Part shown: positions 1-9,520 of the stretch, piece after piece
Layout of the letters: the number at the start of each line of letters is the position of its first letter
Numbering within the stretch: the first letter of the stretch is position 1
Assembly (NCBI GenBank): GCA_023213215.1
Contig: CP096136.1
Coordinates: 2,046,001-2,110,000 of the forward strand
Direction: 5' to 3'
Origin: Flavobacterium sp. JAD_PAG50586_2
Lineage (GTDB): Bacteria > Bacteroidota > Bacteroidia > Flavobacteriales > Flavobacteriaceae
Length of the DNA: 64,000 nt
Made by a program: the position numbers and the translations under genes
The notes under the pieces: generated by a model
What the model was told of the DNA's origin: nothing
Databases searched by the model: none
What the model saw: the letters and a program-made list of their open reading frames with translations, nothing else

Positions 1-192
1 TCAGCAGTTTTAGCCAATGAATTAGGGTTAGGAATTAACGCCGGACACGATTTAAGTTTAGATAATATTCAATTTTTCAAAGAAAATATCCCCGGATTGT
101 TAGAAGTTTCTATTGGCCATGCCTTGATTTCAGAAGCTTTATATCTTGGTTTGGAGAATGTAATCAATCAATACCTCAAAAAACTAAAATAA
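1..192 (+). CDS. pdxJ: Pyridoxine 5'-phosphate synthase, 3' end only
   Basis: This is the last 63 codons of a gene entering from the left edge, ending in TAA at 190-192. The translation contains GINAGHDL and [16 protein letters not shown], which match the C-terminal end of PdxJ, the TIM-barrel enzyme that condenses 1-deoxyxylulose 5-phosphate with 3-amino-2-oxopropyl phosphate in vitamin B6 synthesis. Its stop codon overlaps the next ATG (TAATG), so the two genes are probably translationally coupled. The assignment rests on a short fragment, but the motifs are characteristic. Confidence 0.85.
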   Translation, partial: SAVLANELGLGINAGHDLSLDNIQFFKENIPGLLEVSIGHALISEALYLGLENVINQYLKKLK

Positions 193-956
193 TGCTGTTA
201 CATTCAAGAATAGAAGGAGCAGGTAAGCCACTCTTAATTATTCACGGCTTCCTCGGAATGTCAGACAACTGGAAATCTTTTGGGTCATTGTACGTCGCAG
301 AAGGCTTTCAGGTTCATATGCTTGACTTGAGGAATCATGGAAAAAGTTTTCATTCTGATGAATTCAATTATAAGGCAATGTCGAATGATATTTTAGAATA
401 TTGCCAACATTATAACTTGTCCAATGTTTCTATAATCGGTCATTCGATGGGTGGAAAGGTAGCTATGCTTTTTGCTACTACTTATCCTAAAATGGTTGAT
501 AAATTAATCGTTGCCGATATTGGCCCGAAATATTACGCGCCACATCATGATGATATTTTAGCAGGATTGAATGCAGTTGATTTTTCGGTCAAACCTGACA
601 GAACTGCTGTAGAAGAAATTCTGTATCCATTCATTCCTGATTTTGGCACAAGGCAATTTTTGATGAAAAACTTATATTGGACTGAACCCGGACAATTAGC
701 TTTCCGGTTTAATCTTCCGGTTTTTACTGCTCAGATAGAAACTATTGGTGAAGCTTTGCCAAATGAAAACCATTTTGACAAACCAACCCTTTTCATCCGT
801 GGCGGAAATTCGAAATATATTTTGGATGCGGATTTGCCCGAAATTAAAAAACACTTCCCTATCGCCGAGCTACAAACGATTCCTGATGTTGGGCATTGGC
901 TTCATGCCGAAAACCCTAACGGCTTTTTTGAGGAAACAATAAAGTTTTTGAAATAA
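192..956 (+). CDS. Alpha/beta-fold hydrolase (YbfF-like esterase)
   Basis: A 254-residue protein of the alpha/beta hydrolase fold. The oxyanion-hole region is HGFLGMSDNW (residues 19-28). The nucleophile elbow GHSMGG puts the catalytic Ser at 85, and the catalytic His is in GHW at about 235. Length and motifs fit the small esterases related to E. coli YbfF. The substrate cannot be told from sequence. There is no signal peptide, so it is probably cytoplasmic. The start overlaps the pdxJ stop by one base, suggesting a shared transcript, and a strong hairpin follows directly. Confidence 0.85.
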   Translation: MLLHSRIEGAGKPLLIIHGFLGMSDNWKSFGSLYVAEGFQVHMLDLRNHGKSFHSDEFNYKAMSNDILEYCQHYNLSNVSIIGHSMGGKVAMLFATTYPKMVDKLIVADIGPKYYAPHHDDILAGLNAVDFSVKPDRTAVEEILYPFIPDFGTRQFLMKNLYWTEPGQLAFRFNLPVFTAQIETIGEALPNENHFDKPTLFIRGGNSKYILDADLPEIKKHFPIAELQTIPDVGHWLHAENPNGFFEETIKFLK

Positions 957-961
957 AAAAA

Positions 962-989
962 GGGTCTTTCAATTGAAAGACCCTTTTTT
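962..989. terminator. Bidirectional intrinsic terminator
   Basis: An 11-bp perfect stem (GGGTCTTTCAA / TTGAAAGACCC) is flanked by A and T runs. It lies between the convergent hydrolase and T9SS-protein genes and can serve both strands. Confidence 0.85.
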
Positions 990-1004
990 ATTGCGTTTAG
1001 GCTA

Positions 1005-1823
1005 CTAAACCTTGATGAATTTTTTAACAACTTTGCCCGAATCAGTATCGATATTCATAAAATAAACACCTGTGTTTAGATCAGAAACATTCATTTGAAC
1101 TTCAGAAAGATTGTTAACATTCATTGTTTTTACAGTTCTTCCATTAATATCGGTGATATTTACATTGGTCAAAGTAATGTTATAGTTATTTGAAACATTT
1201 ACAGTATTATTTGCTGGGTTAGGGTAAGTGTTGAATTTAGAAGCTAAAGCTTCGTTTACACCTAAAGTACCCGTAATTAACACATCATCAAATGACATTG
1301 AGTCAGCATCATTACCTGTATAATGGAATCTAACTTGTAAATTATCCATTCCTATGTATGCTGCTAAATCTATGCTTATAGCCAAAGTTTCATAGTCAAC
1401 AAAAAGACCGTAATTTTCTTCAACCCAAACGCTCGTGAAAGTTGAACCGCCGTCATCGCTAATTTCAACATTAAAATCACCATTTGGATTTGGATCAACC
1501 ATAAACTCATAACCTATTTTTGCATTGAATGTCAAAGTAGCATCCGAATAATCTAATAAACTAAAAGTTGGAGAGGTTAAGTGTGCATCTTGATCTTGAG
1601 CAATCCAGCCAATTGCAGCAGATTTTGAACCAGTAATGTTAAATGTGGCTTGTCCTGTAGCATTAAAGATATCTGTTGTAAAACCCCAAGGTCTAGAAGG
1701 TACATTGGTCTCCGTTGTCCATCCTGTTGGAGGAAAAACTGTTCCTTGAAACTCTTCTGATAATATTTGAGAATTACCATAAAGAGAAGTTAATAATGCA
1801 AATGAAAGTAATAATTTTTTCAT
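1005..1823 (-). CDS. Secreted adhesin-like protein with T9SS type A sorting domain
   Basis: A 272-residue protein with a signal peptide (MKKLLLSFALLTSLYGNSQ). Residues about 20-185 resemble the cleaved-adhesin/choice-of-anchor J jelly-roll domain (EEFQGTVFPPTGW start, FDDVLITG end). The C-terminal ~75 residues (from YPNPANNTVNV to the final KKFIKV) are a typical type IX secretion sorting domain, removed when the protein is exported or anchored at the cell surface. There is no obvious catalytic motif, so it is probably a surface or secreted binding protein. The domain calls are confident; the ligand is unknown. Confidence 0.85.
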   Translation of the reverse strand: MKKLLLSFALLTSLYGNSQILSEEFQGTVFPPTGWTTETNVPSRPWGFTTDIFNATGQATFNITGSKSAAIGWIAQDQDAHLTSPTFSLLDYSDATLTFNAKIGYEFMVDPNPNGDFNVEISDDGGSTFTSVWVEENYGLFVDYETLAISIDLAAYIGMDNLQVRFHYTGNDADSMSFDDVLITGTLGVNEALASKFNTYPNPANNTVNVSNNYNITLTNVNITDINGRTVKTMNVNNLSEVQMNVSDLNTGVYFMNIDTDSGKVVKKFIKV

Positions 1824-1987
1824 AATATTTTTTTTAAATAGTTAGTGATCGATCAAATTTACAAAAATCAATATTTCAATTCCAAACTTTAACAATTTTA
1901 TATGTTAAATTTTATAATTTTGAAACTTCAACTTTATCTTAAATAGTTGAATTCAGGGCAAAATATATTTATAATTCAAAAAGAAAC

Positions 1988-2335
1988 ATGAAATTACTCC
2001 TCAGAATATTTATTACAGCACTTTTAGTAACAGGAATCTCTTACCTAATGAAAGGTGTAATTGTTGATGAATTTACAACTGCGTTAACTGTGGCCATTGT
2101 TTTGGGATTGCTTAACTTTTTTGTAAAACCAATATTAGTCTTATTTACATTGCCGATTACCTTCTTTACTCTTGGATTGTTTTTATTAGTCATCAATACA
2201 ATCATAATTATGTTGTGCGATTATTTTATCGATGGATTCAAAATCAGTACTTTTTGGACAGCAATGTTGTTTAGTATTATCTTATCGCTTTCGCAATCAT
2301 TGGTTTTCCAACTTACCGGAGAAACTAAAAAGTAG
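1988..2335 (+). CDS. Phage holin family 4 superfamily membrane protein
   Basis: A 115-residue, very hydrophobic protein with about four membrane helices and the pattern GLLNFFVKPILVLFTLPITF, typical of the PF04020 family (YvlD-like), common as a small inner-membrane protein in Bacteroidota. Despite the family name, there is nothing phage-like nearby and a lysis role is unlikely. It may have its own promoter in the AT-rich 164-bp gap upstream. The molecular role is unknown. Confidence 0.8.
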   Translation: MKLLLRIFITALLVTGISYLMKGVIVDEFTTALTVAIVLGLLNFFVKPILVLFTLPITFFTLGLFLLVINTIIIMLCDYFIDGFKISTFWTAMLFSIILSLSQSLVFQLTGETKK

Positions 2336-2359
2336 CTTCTAAATCAATAATATAAAAAC

Positions 2360-2390
2360 TTGTTTGGGTTGTATAAATGTTATAATTTTG
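2360..2390 (+). promoter_or_regulatory. Candidate Bacteroidota-type promoter of tig
   Basis: A TAATTTTG box (2383-2390) matches the Bacteroidota -7 consensus TAnnTTTG. A TTG at 2360-2362 or 2364-2366 can serve as the -33 element. It lies 26 bp before the trigger-factor ATG, so the leader would be short. Confidence 0.55.
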
Positions 2391-2415
2391 CAACCCAATT
2401 TTAGTATAGATAAAA

Positions 2416-3750
2416 ATGAATATTACAAGAAATAACGTAGATGCATTAAATGCTGTTGTTACTGTAGAAGTAGCTAAAAAAGATTATGCAGAAAAAGTAG
2501 AAAAAGTACTGGCAGATTATCGTAAAAACGCTGCTATACCTGGTTTTAGAAAAGGTGCAGTTCCAATGAGCCTAATCCAAAAACAATACGGAAAAGCTGT
2601 TTTATTAGAAGAAGTAAACAAATTGTTGCAGGACAGGCTCAACAAATATTTAGTTGAAGAAAAATTAGACATACTTGGAAATCCTTTACCAAAAATCACT
2701 GAAGATTTCAATTGGGATTTAGAGGATTACAAATTTGAGTTCGAATTAGGTTTAGCTCCCGAGTTTACAGTGGATTTATCAGCTAAGAATGATTTGGTGC
2801 AATATAAAATCGTCGCTGATGATAAAATGCTAAACGATCAGGTTGCCAGAATCCAAAAACAATACGGAAAACTTATCGCAAAGGATACCGTGGAAGAAGG
2901 AAATGATGTTTCCGGGATTTTCGCCAATGAGGAAAAAGGAATCAACAACAGAACAACTTTGTCTTTAGATACTTTCGCGGATGCAAAAACGGCAAAAGCA
3001 TTCATCGGTAAAAAAGTTGGCGATGTGGTTACCCTTAAAACTAAAGGTTTATTCGATGACGATCACAAATTAATGGACGTTTTGGCCATCGGCCATGATG
3101 ATGTTCATGGTTTGGATGTTGAAGTTACGTTCACAATCGATGAAGTTGTAGGCCACGAACTGGCAACTTTAGATCAGGAATTATTCGACAAATTATTCGG
3201 GCCAAAAGTAATTACTTCTGTAGCTGAATTAAAGGCAAAAATCAAAGAAGATGCCGAAAAGCAATTCGAACAACAGGCCGATCAGAAATTCCTAAACGAT
3301 GTGACCGAATCATTAATCAAAAATACCAAATTCGATTTACCGGCTTCTTTCCTTAAAAAATGGATCATGAACTCAGGTGAAAACCCACTTTCTGCACAAG
3401 AAGCGGAAGAAGAATACAACAAATCCGAAAACGGTTTGCGTTACCAACTGATTGAAGGAAAAGTAATGGCAGACAACAAGCTGCAGATTACTTTCGAAGA
3501 TTTAAAAAACTACACTTCTGATGTAATTAAAAAACAAATGGCACAATTCGGCCAAATGGATCCAACAGATGAAGATGTCCAGGGAATCGTTGCCCGTGTA
3601 ATGTCAAACCAGGAGGAAGTAAAACGTTTGTCAGAGCAGGTAATGAGCGAAAAAATGCTTAACTTATTCAAAGACAAAGTGAAAGCCAAAACAAAGGAAG
3701 TAAGCTATGATGAATTCATCAAAGCAATGTATGGTGAATTAAAACACTAA
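2416..3750 (+). CDS. tig: Trigger factor, ribosome-associated chaperone
   Basis: A 444-residue protein. The N-terminal domain carries the ribosome-docking signature GFRKGAVPMSLIQKQYG. Residues about 150-245 are a divergent FKBP-like domain, and the rest is the helical chaperone body. It binds nascent chains at the exit tunnel. As in other Bacteroidota, the peptidyl-prolyl isomerase domain is poorly conserved, so catalysis is uncertain. It lies upstream of clpP and clpX, the same tig-clpP-clpX order seen in many bacteria. A hairpin and a dispersed repeat separate it from clpP. Confidence 0.95.
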   Translation: MNITRNNVDALNAVVTVEVAKKDYAEKVEKVLADYRKNAAIPGFRKGAVPMSLIQKQYGKAVLLEEVNKLLQDRLNKYLVEEKLDILGNPLPKITEDFNWDLEDYKFEFELGLAPEFTVDLSAKNDLVQYKIVADDKMLNDQVARIQKQYGKLIAKDTVEEGNDVSGIFANEEKGINNRTTLSLDTFADAKTAKAFIGKKVGDVVTLKTKGLFDDDHKLMDVLAIGHDDVHGLDVEVTFTIDEVVGHELATLDQELFDKLFGPKVITSVAELKAKIKEDAEKQFEQQADQKFLNDVTESLIKNTKFDLPASFLKKWIMNSGENPLSAQEAEEEYNKSENGLRYQLIEGKVMADNKLQITFEDLKNYTSDVIKKQMAQFGQMDPTDEDVQGIVARVMSNQEEVKRLSEQVMSEKMLNLFKDKVKAKTKEVSYDEFIKAMYGELKH

Positions 3751-3771
3751 TAATATATTTTACTATATTTG

Positions 3772-3799
3772 AGCGTCAAAGTAATTTGGCGCTTTTTTT
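3772..3799 (+). terminator. Intrinsic terminator after tig
   Basis: The stem GCGTCAAA / TTTGGCGC (one G-T pair) is followed by a T7 run. Confidence 0.75.
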
Positions 3800-3825
3800 A
3801 TTCTGAACTTGTTTCAGAATCTTAA

Positions 3826-3937
3826 GGAGCTAATCCGGCTATACGTTGCAATCTTTTTATTGTTTGTCACCCTGAGCGCAGTCGAAGGGCTTTTCCTTAA
3901 ACAATAAAAAGGATTTCCACTCCTATCCGGGCTAGGG
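3826..3937. repeat. Dispersed palindromic repeat, copy 1
   Basis: A non-coding block built around a 13-bp inverted repeat (CTTTTTATTGTTT ... AAACAATAAAAAG), flanked by CGTTGCAAT on one side and GATTTCCACT on the other. The loop holds GTCACCCTGAGCGCAG. The reverse complement of 48380-48494 has the same flanks and stem, so this is a repeated element. The rest of the 3751-4041 gap shows nothing else I can support. Confidence 0.7.
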
Positions 3938-4041
3938 CATCAGATTTCAGACACAATGTCATCTTTTAAAAAAGGCACGGACTTTGACTAAAACAAAATG
4001 CATTAAAAATAACTTATAACTCTTAATTCATAACTAATACA

Positions 4042-4698
4042 ATGGACTACGGAAAAGAATTTAAAAAATTTGCTACCAAAAAACATGGCGTAAACAGCCT
4101 GTATTACGATAAAATCGTAGGTAGCATGACACCTTATATTATTGAAGAACGTCAAATGAATGTTTCCCAACTTGACGTTTTTTCGCGTTTAATGATGGAC
4201 AGGATCATCTTCATGGGAACAGGTGTCGACGATTATATGGCAAACATCATCCAGGCACAATTATTATTCCTGGAAAGTGTTGATGCTTCAAAAGACATCC
4301 AAATCTACATCAACTCTCCAGGTGGAAGTGTTTATGCAGGATTAGGTATTTATGATACCATGCAATACATCAAACCAGACGTAGCAACAATCTGTACCGG
4401 AATGGCAGCTTCAATGGGCGCTGTTTTACTATGTGCAGGTGCAGCAGGAAAACGTTCGGCTTTGCCACACTCAAGAGTAATGATTCACCAACCTTCAGGT
4501 GGCGCATCAGGAGTAGCAACCGATATGGAAATCAACCTAAGGGAAATGCTGAAACTAAAAGAGGAATTATACCAAATCATTGCACAGCATTCAGGACAAT
4601 CGTTCGAAAAAGTGCACAAAGATTCAGAACGCGATTATTGGATGATTGCTGATGAAGCCAAAGAATACGGAATGATTGATGAAGTTTTAAGAAGATAA
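4042..4698 (+). CDS. clpP: ATP-dependent Clp protease proteolytic subunit
   Basis: A 218-residue serine protease of the ClpP family. The catalytic Ser is in GMAASMG (Ser124), His is in VMIHQP (His149) and Asp is in ERDYW (Asp198). The glycine-rich INSPGGSV segment is also present. It forms the tetradecameric chamber fed by ClpX. The N-terminal ~28 residues before the conserved core are longer than in E. coli, as usual for Flavobacteria. clpX follows 73 bp downstream, so the two are probably co-transcribed. Confidence 0.95.
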   Translation: MDYGKEFKKFATKKHGVNSLYYDKIVGSMTPYIIEERQMNVSQLDVFSRLMMDRIIFMGTGVDDYMANIIQAQLLFLESVDASKDIQIYINSPGGSVYAGLGIYDTMQYIKPDVATICTGMAASMGAVLLCAGAAGKRSALPHSRVMIHQPSGGASGVATDMEINLREMLKLKEELYQIIAQHSGQSFEKVHKDSERDYWMIADEAKEYGMIDEVLRR

Positions 4699-4771
4699 AA
4701 TTCAGAACGCAGAAAACAGAATGCAGAAAACAATCTGCCTTCTTAAGTCTGCCTTCTGCTAATTGAGAAAA

Positions 4772-6009
4772 ATGGCAAAACAAGTTTTAGAATGTTCCTT
4801 TTGTGGAAGAAAAAACCAGAAACTAACCTACTGATTGCTGGTGTAAATGCGCATGTTTGCGACAGGTGTATCGAGCAGGCACACGGAATAGTGCTGGAAG
4901 AATTGAAGTCGGGTGGAGCAGCAGTCTTGAAATCAAATGCTGATTTGGTTTTGAAAAAGCCAAAAGAAATCCGCGGTTTTTTGGATCAGTATGTTATTGG
5001 TCAGGATCAAACCAAGAAAGTGATGTCGGTGGCAGTTTACAATCATTACAAAAGATTGATGCAGCTGCAGCATGAAGAAGATGTTGAAATTGAGAAATCC
5101 AACATCATCATGGTAGGACAAACGGGGACCGGAAAGACATTGGTGGCCAAAACCATTGCAAGAATGTTAGAAGTTCCGTTGGCAATTGTTGACGCAACAG
5201 TGTTAACAGAAGCCGGTTATGTAGGTGAAGATGTAGAAAGCATATTAACGCGACTTTTACAGGCAGCAGATTACGATTTGGCAAAAGCCGAAAGAGGAAT
5301 TGTATTCATCGACGAGATTGATAAAATTGCCCGAAAAAGTGATAATCCATCGATAACGCGTGACGTTTCTGGTGAAGGAGTGCAACAGGCGCTTTTAAAA
5401 TTATTGGAAGGAACAGTTGTGAATGTTCCGCCAAAAGGTGGAAGGAAACATCCGGACCAAAAATTTATTGAAGTAAATACCAAAGATATTTTATTCATTG
5501 CAGGCGGCGCTTTTGATGGAATTGAAAGAATCATTTCTAAAAGGCTAAACCGTCAGGCAATTGGCTATTCGACTTCGAAAAATGCGGAAGGTATTGACAA
5601 AAATAATTTACTGCAATATATCATCCCAAAAGACATCAAGGATTTTGGACTGATTCCGGAAATTATTGGACGTCTACCGGTTCTAACACACATGGATCCT
5701 TTAGACAAGGAAACGCTTCGTGCGATTTTGACCGAGCCTAAAAATGCCTTAATCAAACAATACGAAAAGTTATTCGCCATGGATGATGTGAAATTCACAA
5801 TATCAAACGATGCTTTGGACTATATTGTGGATAAAGCTCTCGAATATAAATTAGGGGCAAGAGGTTTGCGTTCACTGTGTGAAGCTATCCTGACCGATGC
5901 GATGTATGATTTGCCAAGTTCTGACGATAAGGAACTACATGTCGATTTCGATTATACTAAAGATGCATTGAGCAAGAATCTATTAAAACGATTAGAAATA
6001 GCGTCTTAA
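4772..6009 (+). CDS. clpX: ClpX, AAA+ unfoldase of ClpXP (frameshift near codon 14)
   Basis: The protein has Walker A GQTGTGKT, Walker B IVFIDEID, the sensor/pore segments and the C-terminal D2 domain of ClpX. The natural start is the ATG at 4772 ([13 protein letters not shown]). That frame stops after 20 codons because the run at 4810-4815 has six A where the family sequence (GRKKPETN) needs seven. The rest of the protein is in the -1 frame. An ATG at 4792 is in the long frame but would drop the first Cys pair (CSFC) of the zinc-binding domain, leaving only CDRC. The junction A-AAA-AAC is also a classical -1 slippery heptamer. A sequencing indel is most likely. The other signature segments listed here read through without interruption. 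Confidence 0.9.
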
Positions 6010-6031
6010 TTTTATATATATTTATTATTAA

Positions 6032-6069
6032 AGAGGAGTTTTATCATAGATAATGCTCCTCTTTTTTTT
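6032..6069 (+). terminator. Intrinsic terminator after clpX
   Basis: The stem AGAGGAG / CTCCTCT with a 17-nt loop is followed by eight T. Confidence 0.8.
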
Positions 6070-6119
6070 CATAACTTACTATCTTCTTATTTATAACTTA
6101 TTATTTTCATGATTATAAC

Positions 6120-6222
6120 TTAATCAGTCCGACTAATTAACTTAATCAGTTCAACTAATTAACTTGATCAGTCCGACTAATTAACTTGATTAGTTCAACT
6201 AATTAACTTAATTAGTTCATTG
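6120..6222. repeat. Tandem repeat, 22-bp unit, about 4.5 copies
   Basis: Units start at 6120, 6142, 6164 and 6186, with a partial fifth at 6208. The consensus is TTRATYAGTYCRACTAATTAAC. Each unit is itself nearly palindromic (TTAAT..AGT / ACTAATTAA). It lies in the roughly 300-bp gap between the convergent clpX and TonB-receptor genes, with terminators on both sides. No gene is seen here. Confidence 0.8.
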
Positions 6223-6257
6223 TTTCTAAGCTTATAGTCACTTTTTCTTTAAACAAA

Positions 6258-6296
6258 TAAAAAATCCCCCGCGGCGGCAGGGGATGTCTCTTTTAC
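6258..6296 (-). terminator. Terminator of the TonB-dependent receptor gene
   Basis: The stem ATCCCC / GGGGAT with a 10-nt GC-rich loop has an A run on the left, which becomes a T run when read from the minus strand. Confidence 0.65.
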
Positions 6297-6309
6297 TAAT
6301 TATAACCTG

Positions 6310-8523
6310 TTATTTCACGAAACCACCGCCGGTTCTTACTTTTTCGGTTTCAATATCAGTGTTGTCTTTCTGTATTTTTAAGTTTCCAAAATTGTAAGTC
6401 AACGAAATCCTGAAGGTCCTTGAATCATTTTTTTCATAAAACTTCGTCTGCAGATTTGTTGAAGAAATCAATGCATTGACTTCATTCTGGTTGAATACGT
6501 CGAACGCGTGCAAACCTATTTTAAGATTCTTGTCTAAGAAATCCTTGCTGAATGAAATGTCAAACTGTTGGATTGGTTTAGTAATTTTATAGATTTCCCA
6601 AACTCCGCCAGCAGGAAGAATGAAGTAGGTCATACTGTTTTTTACATCCCAAGGCAGCATAATCTGCGCCTGTGCTGCATAATTCCAAACGGGTTTTGAT
6701 TTAAACGAAAAGTCATAACCTTCCGTCATGTTTTTAATGTAATTAATGTTCAGGAAAACATAATTCATCTTATCGATGTTGTTCATTCGCTTTTTAAACT
6801 CCTCTTTTCCCTTGAAGAAATAATCCAGAGGAATAGGAAAATTGGCATATAAGCTCATCGTTTTAAAACGATCAAACTGTTGGAACGTTTGCGTGCTTAC
6901 GGTTTCACCCGGCTCTGCATTCAGGATAAACAAGTTGTGGTCTTTTGCTACAGTATAATTGGCACCCAACTGTACAAACTGAAACGCACTTGCCTTCAAC
7001 TCAAAATTATCATAGAACGACGGATTCAGTAATAAATTCCCGGTTGAGGTATTATATTGATCAAAGTTGCCTCCATTTGGATCCAATACATAATAACTAG
7101 GCTGTTGAATCTTCCTCGAATATGAAGCACTTAGGTTTACGTCGCTAGTGATTTCATACAAGGCACTAACATTAGGAAAGAGATTCCGGTTTTTAAAGTC
7201 GATGTCGGTTCTGGTGTTGTCAACTATCCCGGTTCGGTCTACATTAAAATCTTCGTAGCGCAAACCGGCTGTAAGATTCAACTTCTTGATTTTTTTCCTT
7301 ACTTCGGCATAGAAAGCAAGATTTGTTTCTTTGTAATCAAAGTCAATAATTTCGGTTGTTGGCGAATTCAAATTGTAAAATCCGGTGTTTTCAACTTTAA
7401 TCGTATTGAATTTTCCGCCAGTATTTATCGAAAGATTGATTTTTTCAAACGGAATAGCTAAATCGTATTTCAGATAATAATTGAGCAAACCAAAATTATT
7501 CCTGAAGTTATTGTAACTCGCTACGTTGTTTTCAACAGCATTTGTCTTAGAATTTGGATCCTGATTGAAAGCATTGGTAAAAGCGGTAATATCTAAAGTT
7601 CTTCCGATGGTATCGAGTTTAGTCTTGTACTGTAAACTGATTTCATGATTGCTTGCTTTTGACTTGTTTGTCCCGGTATTGATATAGTCTGAAATTTCAG
7701 AACCGGTAGTTTTTCCGTCAAAGACATTTCTGTCGTTTGAGAAGGTAGTGTTGTAATTTAATAATAGGTTTGACTTATCGTTAAGTTTGTAGTTTGTTCC
7801 AAATCGGGCATAGAAATTCCTATTGGTCGTAACCGTCAGCTTGTCCTGGTCGATGTATTTGTTCGGAGTGAAAGAAGTGAATGTTTGTCCAAGTCCCGAG
7901 CGTTGTTCCCTTTCGATGTAATTATAACCGATCATAGCCTGCCAACTCAGGTTTTTTTCTTTTCCGTTCAATAGTATTTGCGGACTTGGCTTTTGGTATT
8001 TGTTGAAGTTATAATTGATGTTAAAGCTCGCGTTGATACCTTTAAGTCTTTTGGAACTCGTAACCAAATTGATTATTGAACCACTGGCATTGGCATCAAA
8101 AGCCGCTCCGGGATTGTAAATTAACTCTACTTTTTCGATGGCATTGGCAGGAAGTGAAGCAAGATAATTTTCTAGATCACTGCCGCTTAAAGTGCTTGGT
8201 GCACCATCAATATAAATCGCAACGCCTTTTCCGTTTAACGATAATCCGCCTGTTGGTGATGCAATTACGCCTGGTAGTTTTTTTACGGCATCGTAAGCGT
8301 TTCCTGTGCCCAGCATTGGATTGTCCTTAATGGCAACCGTTGTTTTGTCCGATTCAATTTTGATGAATTTCTTTTGCTGTGTAAGAGTCACCTCTTTAAG
8401 CTCGTTGACTTTCGTGGTTTTAACCGTGTCCTGAACCGTAGTAGTAGATTGGTTATTAGGGACTTCTTGCGCAGAAACTGCTGCTGCTGCAAAGAATAGT
8501 GCAGCCAAAAATAATGATTTCAT
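6310..8523 (-). CDS. TonB-dependent receptor / outer-membrane beta-barrel protein
   Basis: A 737-residue outer-membrane protein counted from MKSLFLAALFF, which opens a clean signal peptide ending near VSAQE. The frame stays open 28 codons further upstream, but that stretch is polar and would hide the signal peptide. Residues about 60-170 form a plug domain (GNAYDAVKKLPGV, IYIDGAP, IEKVELIYNPGAAFDA). The remainder is a beta-barrel of the OMP_b-brl_3 type, ending in strand-like sequence. No SusD partner is next to it, so the cargo (metal chelate, peptide or other) cannot be inferred. Confidence 0.9.
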   Translation of the reverse strand: MKSLFLAALFFAAAAVSAQEVPNNQSTTTVQDTVKTTKVNELKEVTLTQQKKFIKIESDKTTVAIKDNPMLGTGNAYDAVKKLPGVIASPTGGLSLNGKGVAIYIDGAPSTLSGSDLENYLASLPANAIEKVELIYNPGAAFDANASGSIINLVTSSKRLKGINASFNINYNFNKYQKPSPQILLNGKEKNLSWQAMIGYNYIEREQRSGLGQTFTSFTPNKYIDQDKLTVTTNRNFYARFGTNYKLNDKSNLLLNYNTTFSNDRNVFDGKTTGSEISDYINTGTNKSKASNHEISLQYKTKLDTIGRTLDITAFTNAFNQDPNSKTNAVENNVASYNNFRNNFGLLNYYLKYDLAIPFEKINLSINTGGKFNTIKVENTGFYNLNSPTTEIIDFDYKETNLAFYAEVRKKIKKLNLTAGLRYEDFNVDRTGIVDNTRTDIDFKNRNLFPNVSALYEITSDVNLSASYSRKIQQPSYYVLDPNGGNFDQYNTSTGNLLLNPSFYDNFELKASAFQFVQLGANYTVAKDHNLFILNAEPGETVSTQTFQQFDRFKTMSLYANFPIPLDYFFKGKEEFKKRMNNIDKMNYVFLNINYIKNMTEGYDFSFKSKPVWNYAAQAQIMLPWDVKNSMTYFILPAGGVWEIYKITKPIQQFDISFSKDFLDKNLKIGLHAFDVFNQNEVNALISSTNLQTKFYEKNDSRTFRISLTYNFGNLKIQKDNTDIETEKVRTGGGFVK

Positions 8524-8639
8524 TTGTGATTGATTATTTTGATTTTCTCCGCTGCGCTCCGAACAATTCGGCTGTGCCTCGGGTGATGATTGTCCCATAA
8601 GACTCAAACAGCTATCATTTGTTACAATTCAATAAAAGT

Positions 8640-9520
8640 TTATTTTGCTCTTTTATAATTTACGATAACTACTCCGCTTATAATCAAGAGCGTTGCGGCG
8701 ATAATCCGGCTCGTAATTATTTCGTCCAGGACTAACCAGCCCAGGAACAAAGCGACTACAACATTTACATAGGACAACACAACTACTTTAGTTGAAGGTA
8801 ATTGTGAAATTAAATAAGTAAATGCAACATATCCCACAACTGAACCAAAAAGGGCGAGATAGATCATGGCCAAAATGCTTCGCGTACTCCAGTTTTCAGT
8901 TGAAATGTCGGGAGTTGCATAGAACTGGATGGTAGTCAGGACAACTCCGGCAATCAGCATCTGAACACAACTATTCATCAGCATGCCTAGTGAGTTTTCG
9001 CTACCTCTTTTCATAAATATCGTCCCAAACGACCAGGCTAAAATAGCTAACAGGATTGCAAAAACACCTTGCCTGTATTCCGGAATAAGTAAATCGGATA
9101 AGCTGCTTTGGTAGATTAGGAAAATCCCAAACATGCCCAATACTATTCCAATAATTGTCTTGATAGATAATTTTTCATAGCCTAACGTTAGGTTCAGAAA
9201 CAGAACGCAAAATGGTGTCAGAGTAGAAATTATTGAAGCCAATCCGCTGGTAATGTATTTTTCGGAATAAGTCGTCAAACCGTTTGCCAGTACAATCATA
9301 AGTATCGACAATATAAAAGCGCGTAAAAACTGCCTCGGATTTACGCGCTCTAACTTTTTCTGATACGCCAGGTAAAAAAAATAATTGCCCCTGAAATGAA
9401 ATTACGTATCCCGGCTAATATAAAAGGAGGAATGGTTTCAACGCCAATCCGTATGCCTAAAAAGGTGGTTCCCCAAAAGAACCCTACACAAAATAAAGCG
9501 AGATACAGTTTAGTTTTCAA
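8640..9520 (-). CDS. EamA-family (DMT) permease, frameshifted
   Basis: A ten-helix drug/metabolite transporter. Intact sequence from 8640 to about 9354 gives the second to tenth helices. The first helix is in another frame and reads LYLALFCVGFFWGTTF from a TTG at 9518-9520. The two join if one A is restored to the five-base run complementary to 9355-9359, giving RIRKKLERVNPRQF. The TTG start overlaps the stop of the small lipoprotein gene upstream, suggesting translational coupling. The substrate is unknown. A one-base deletion, either a sequencing error or a real lesion, is the oddity. Confidence 0.8.

Noticed and set aside
1988..2335. The holin-family gene as a sign of a prophage
   Set aside because: There are no phage genes nearby, and this family is a common chromosomal membrane protein in Bacteroidota despite its name.
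8524..8607. Upstream ATG of the TonB receptor as its start
   Set aside because: It would place 28 polar residues before an evident signal peptide.
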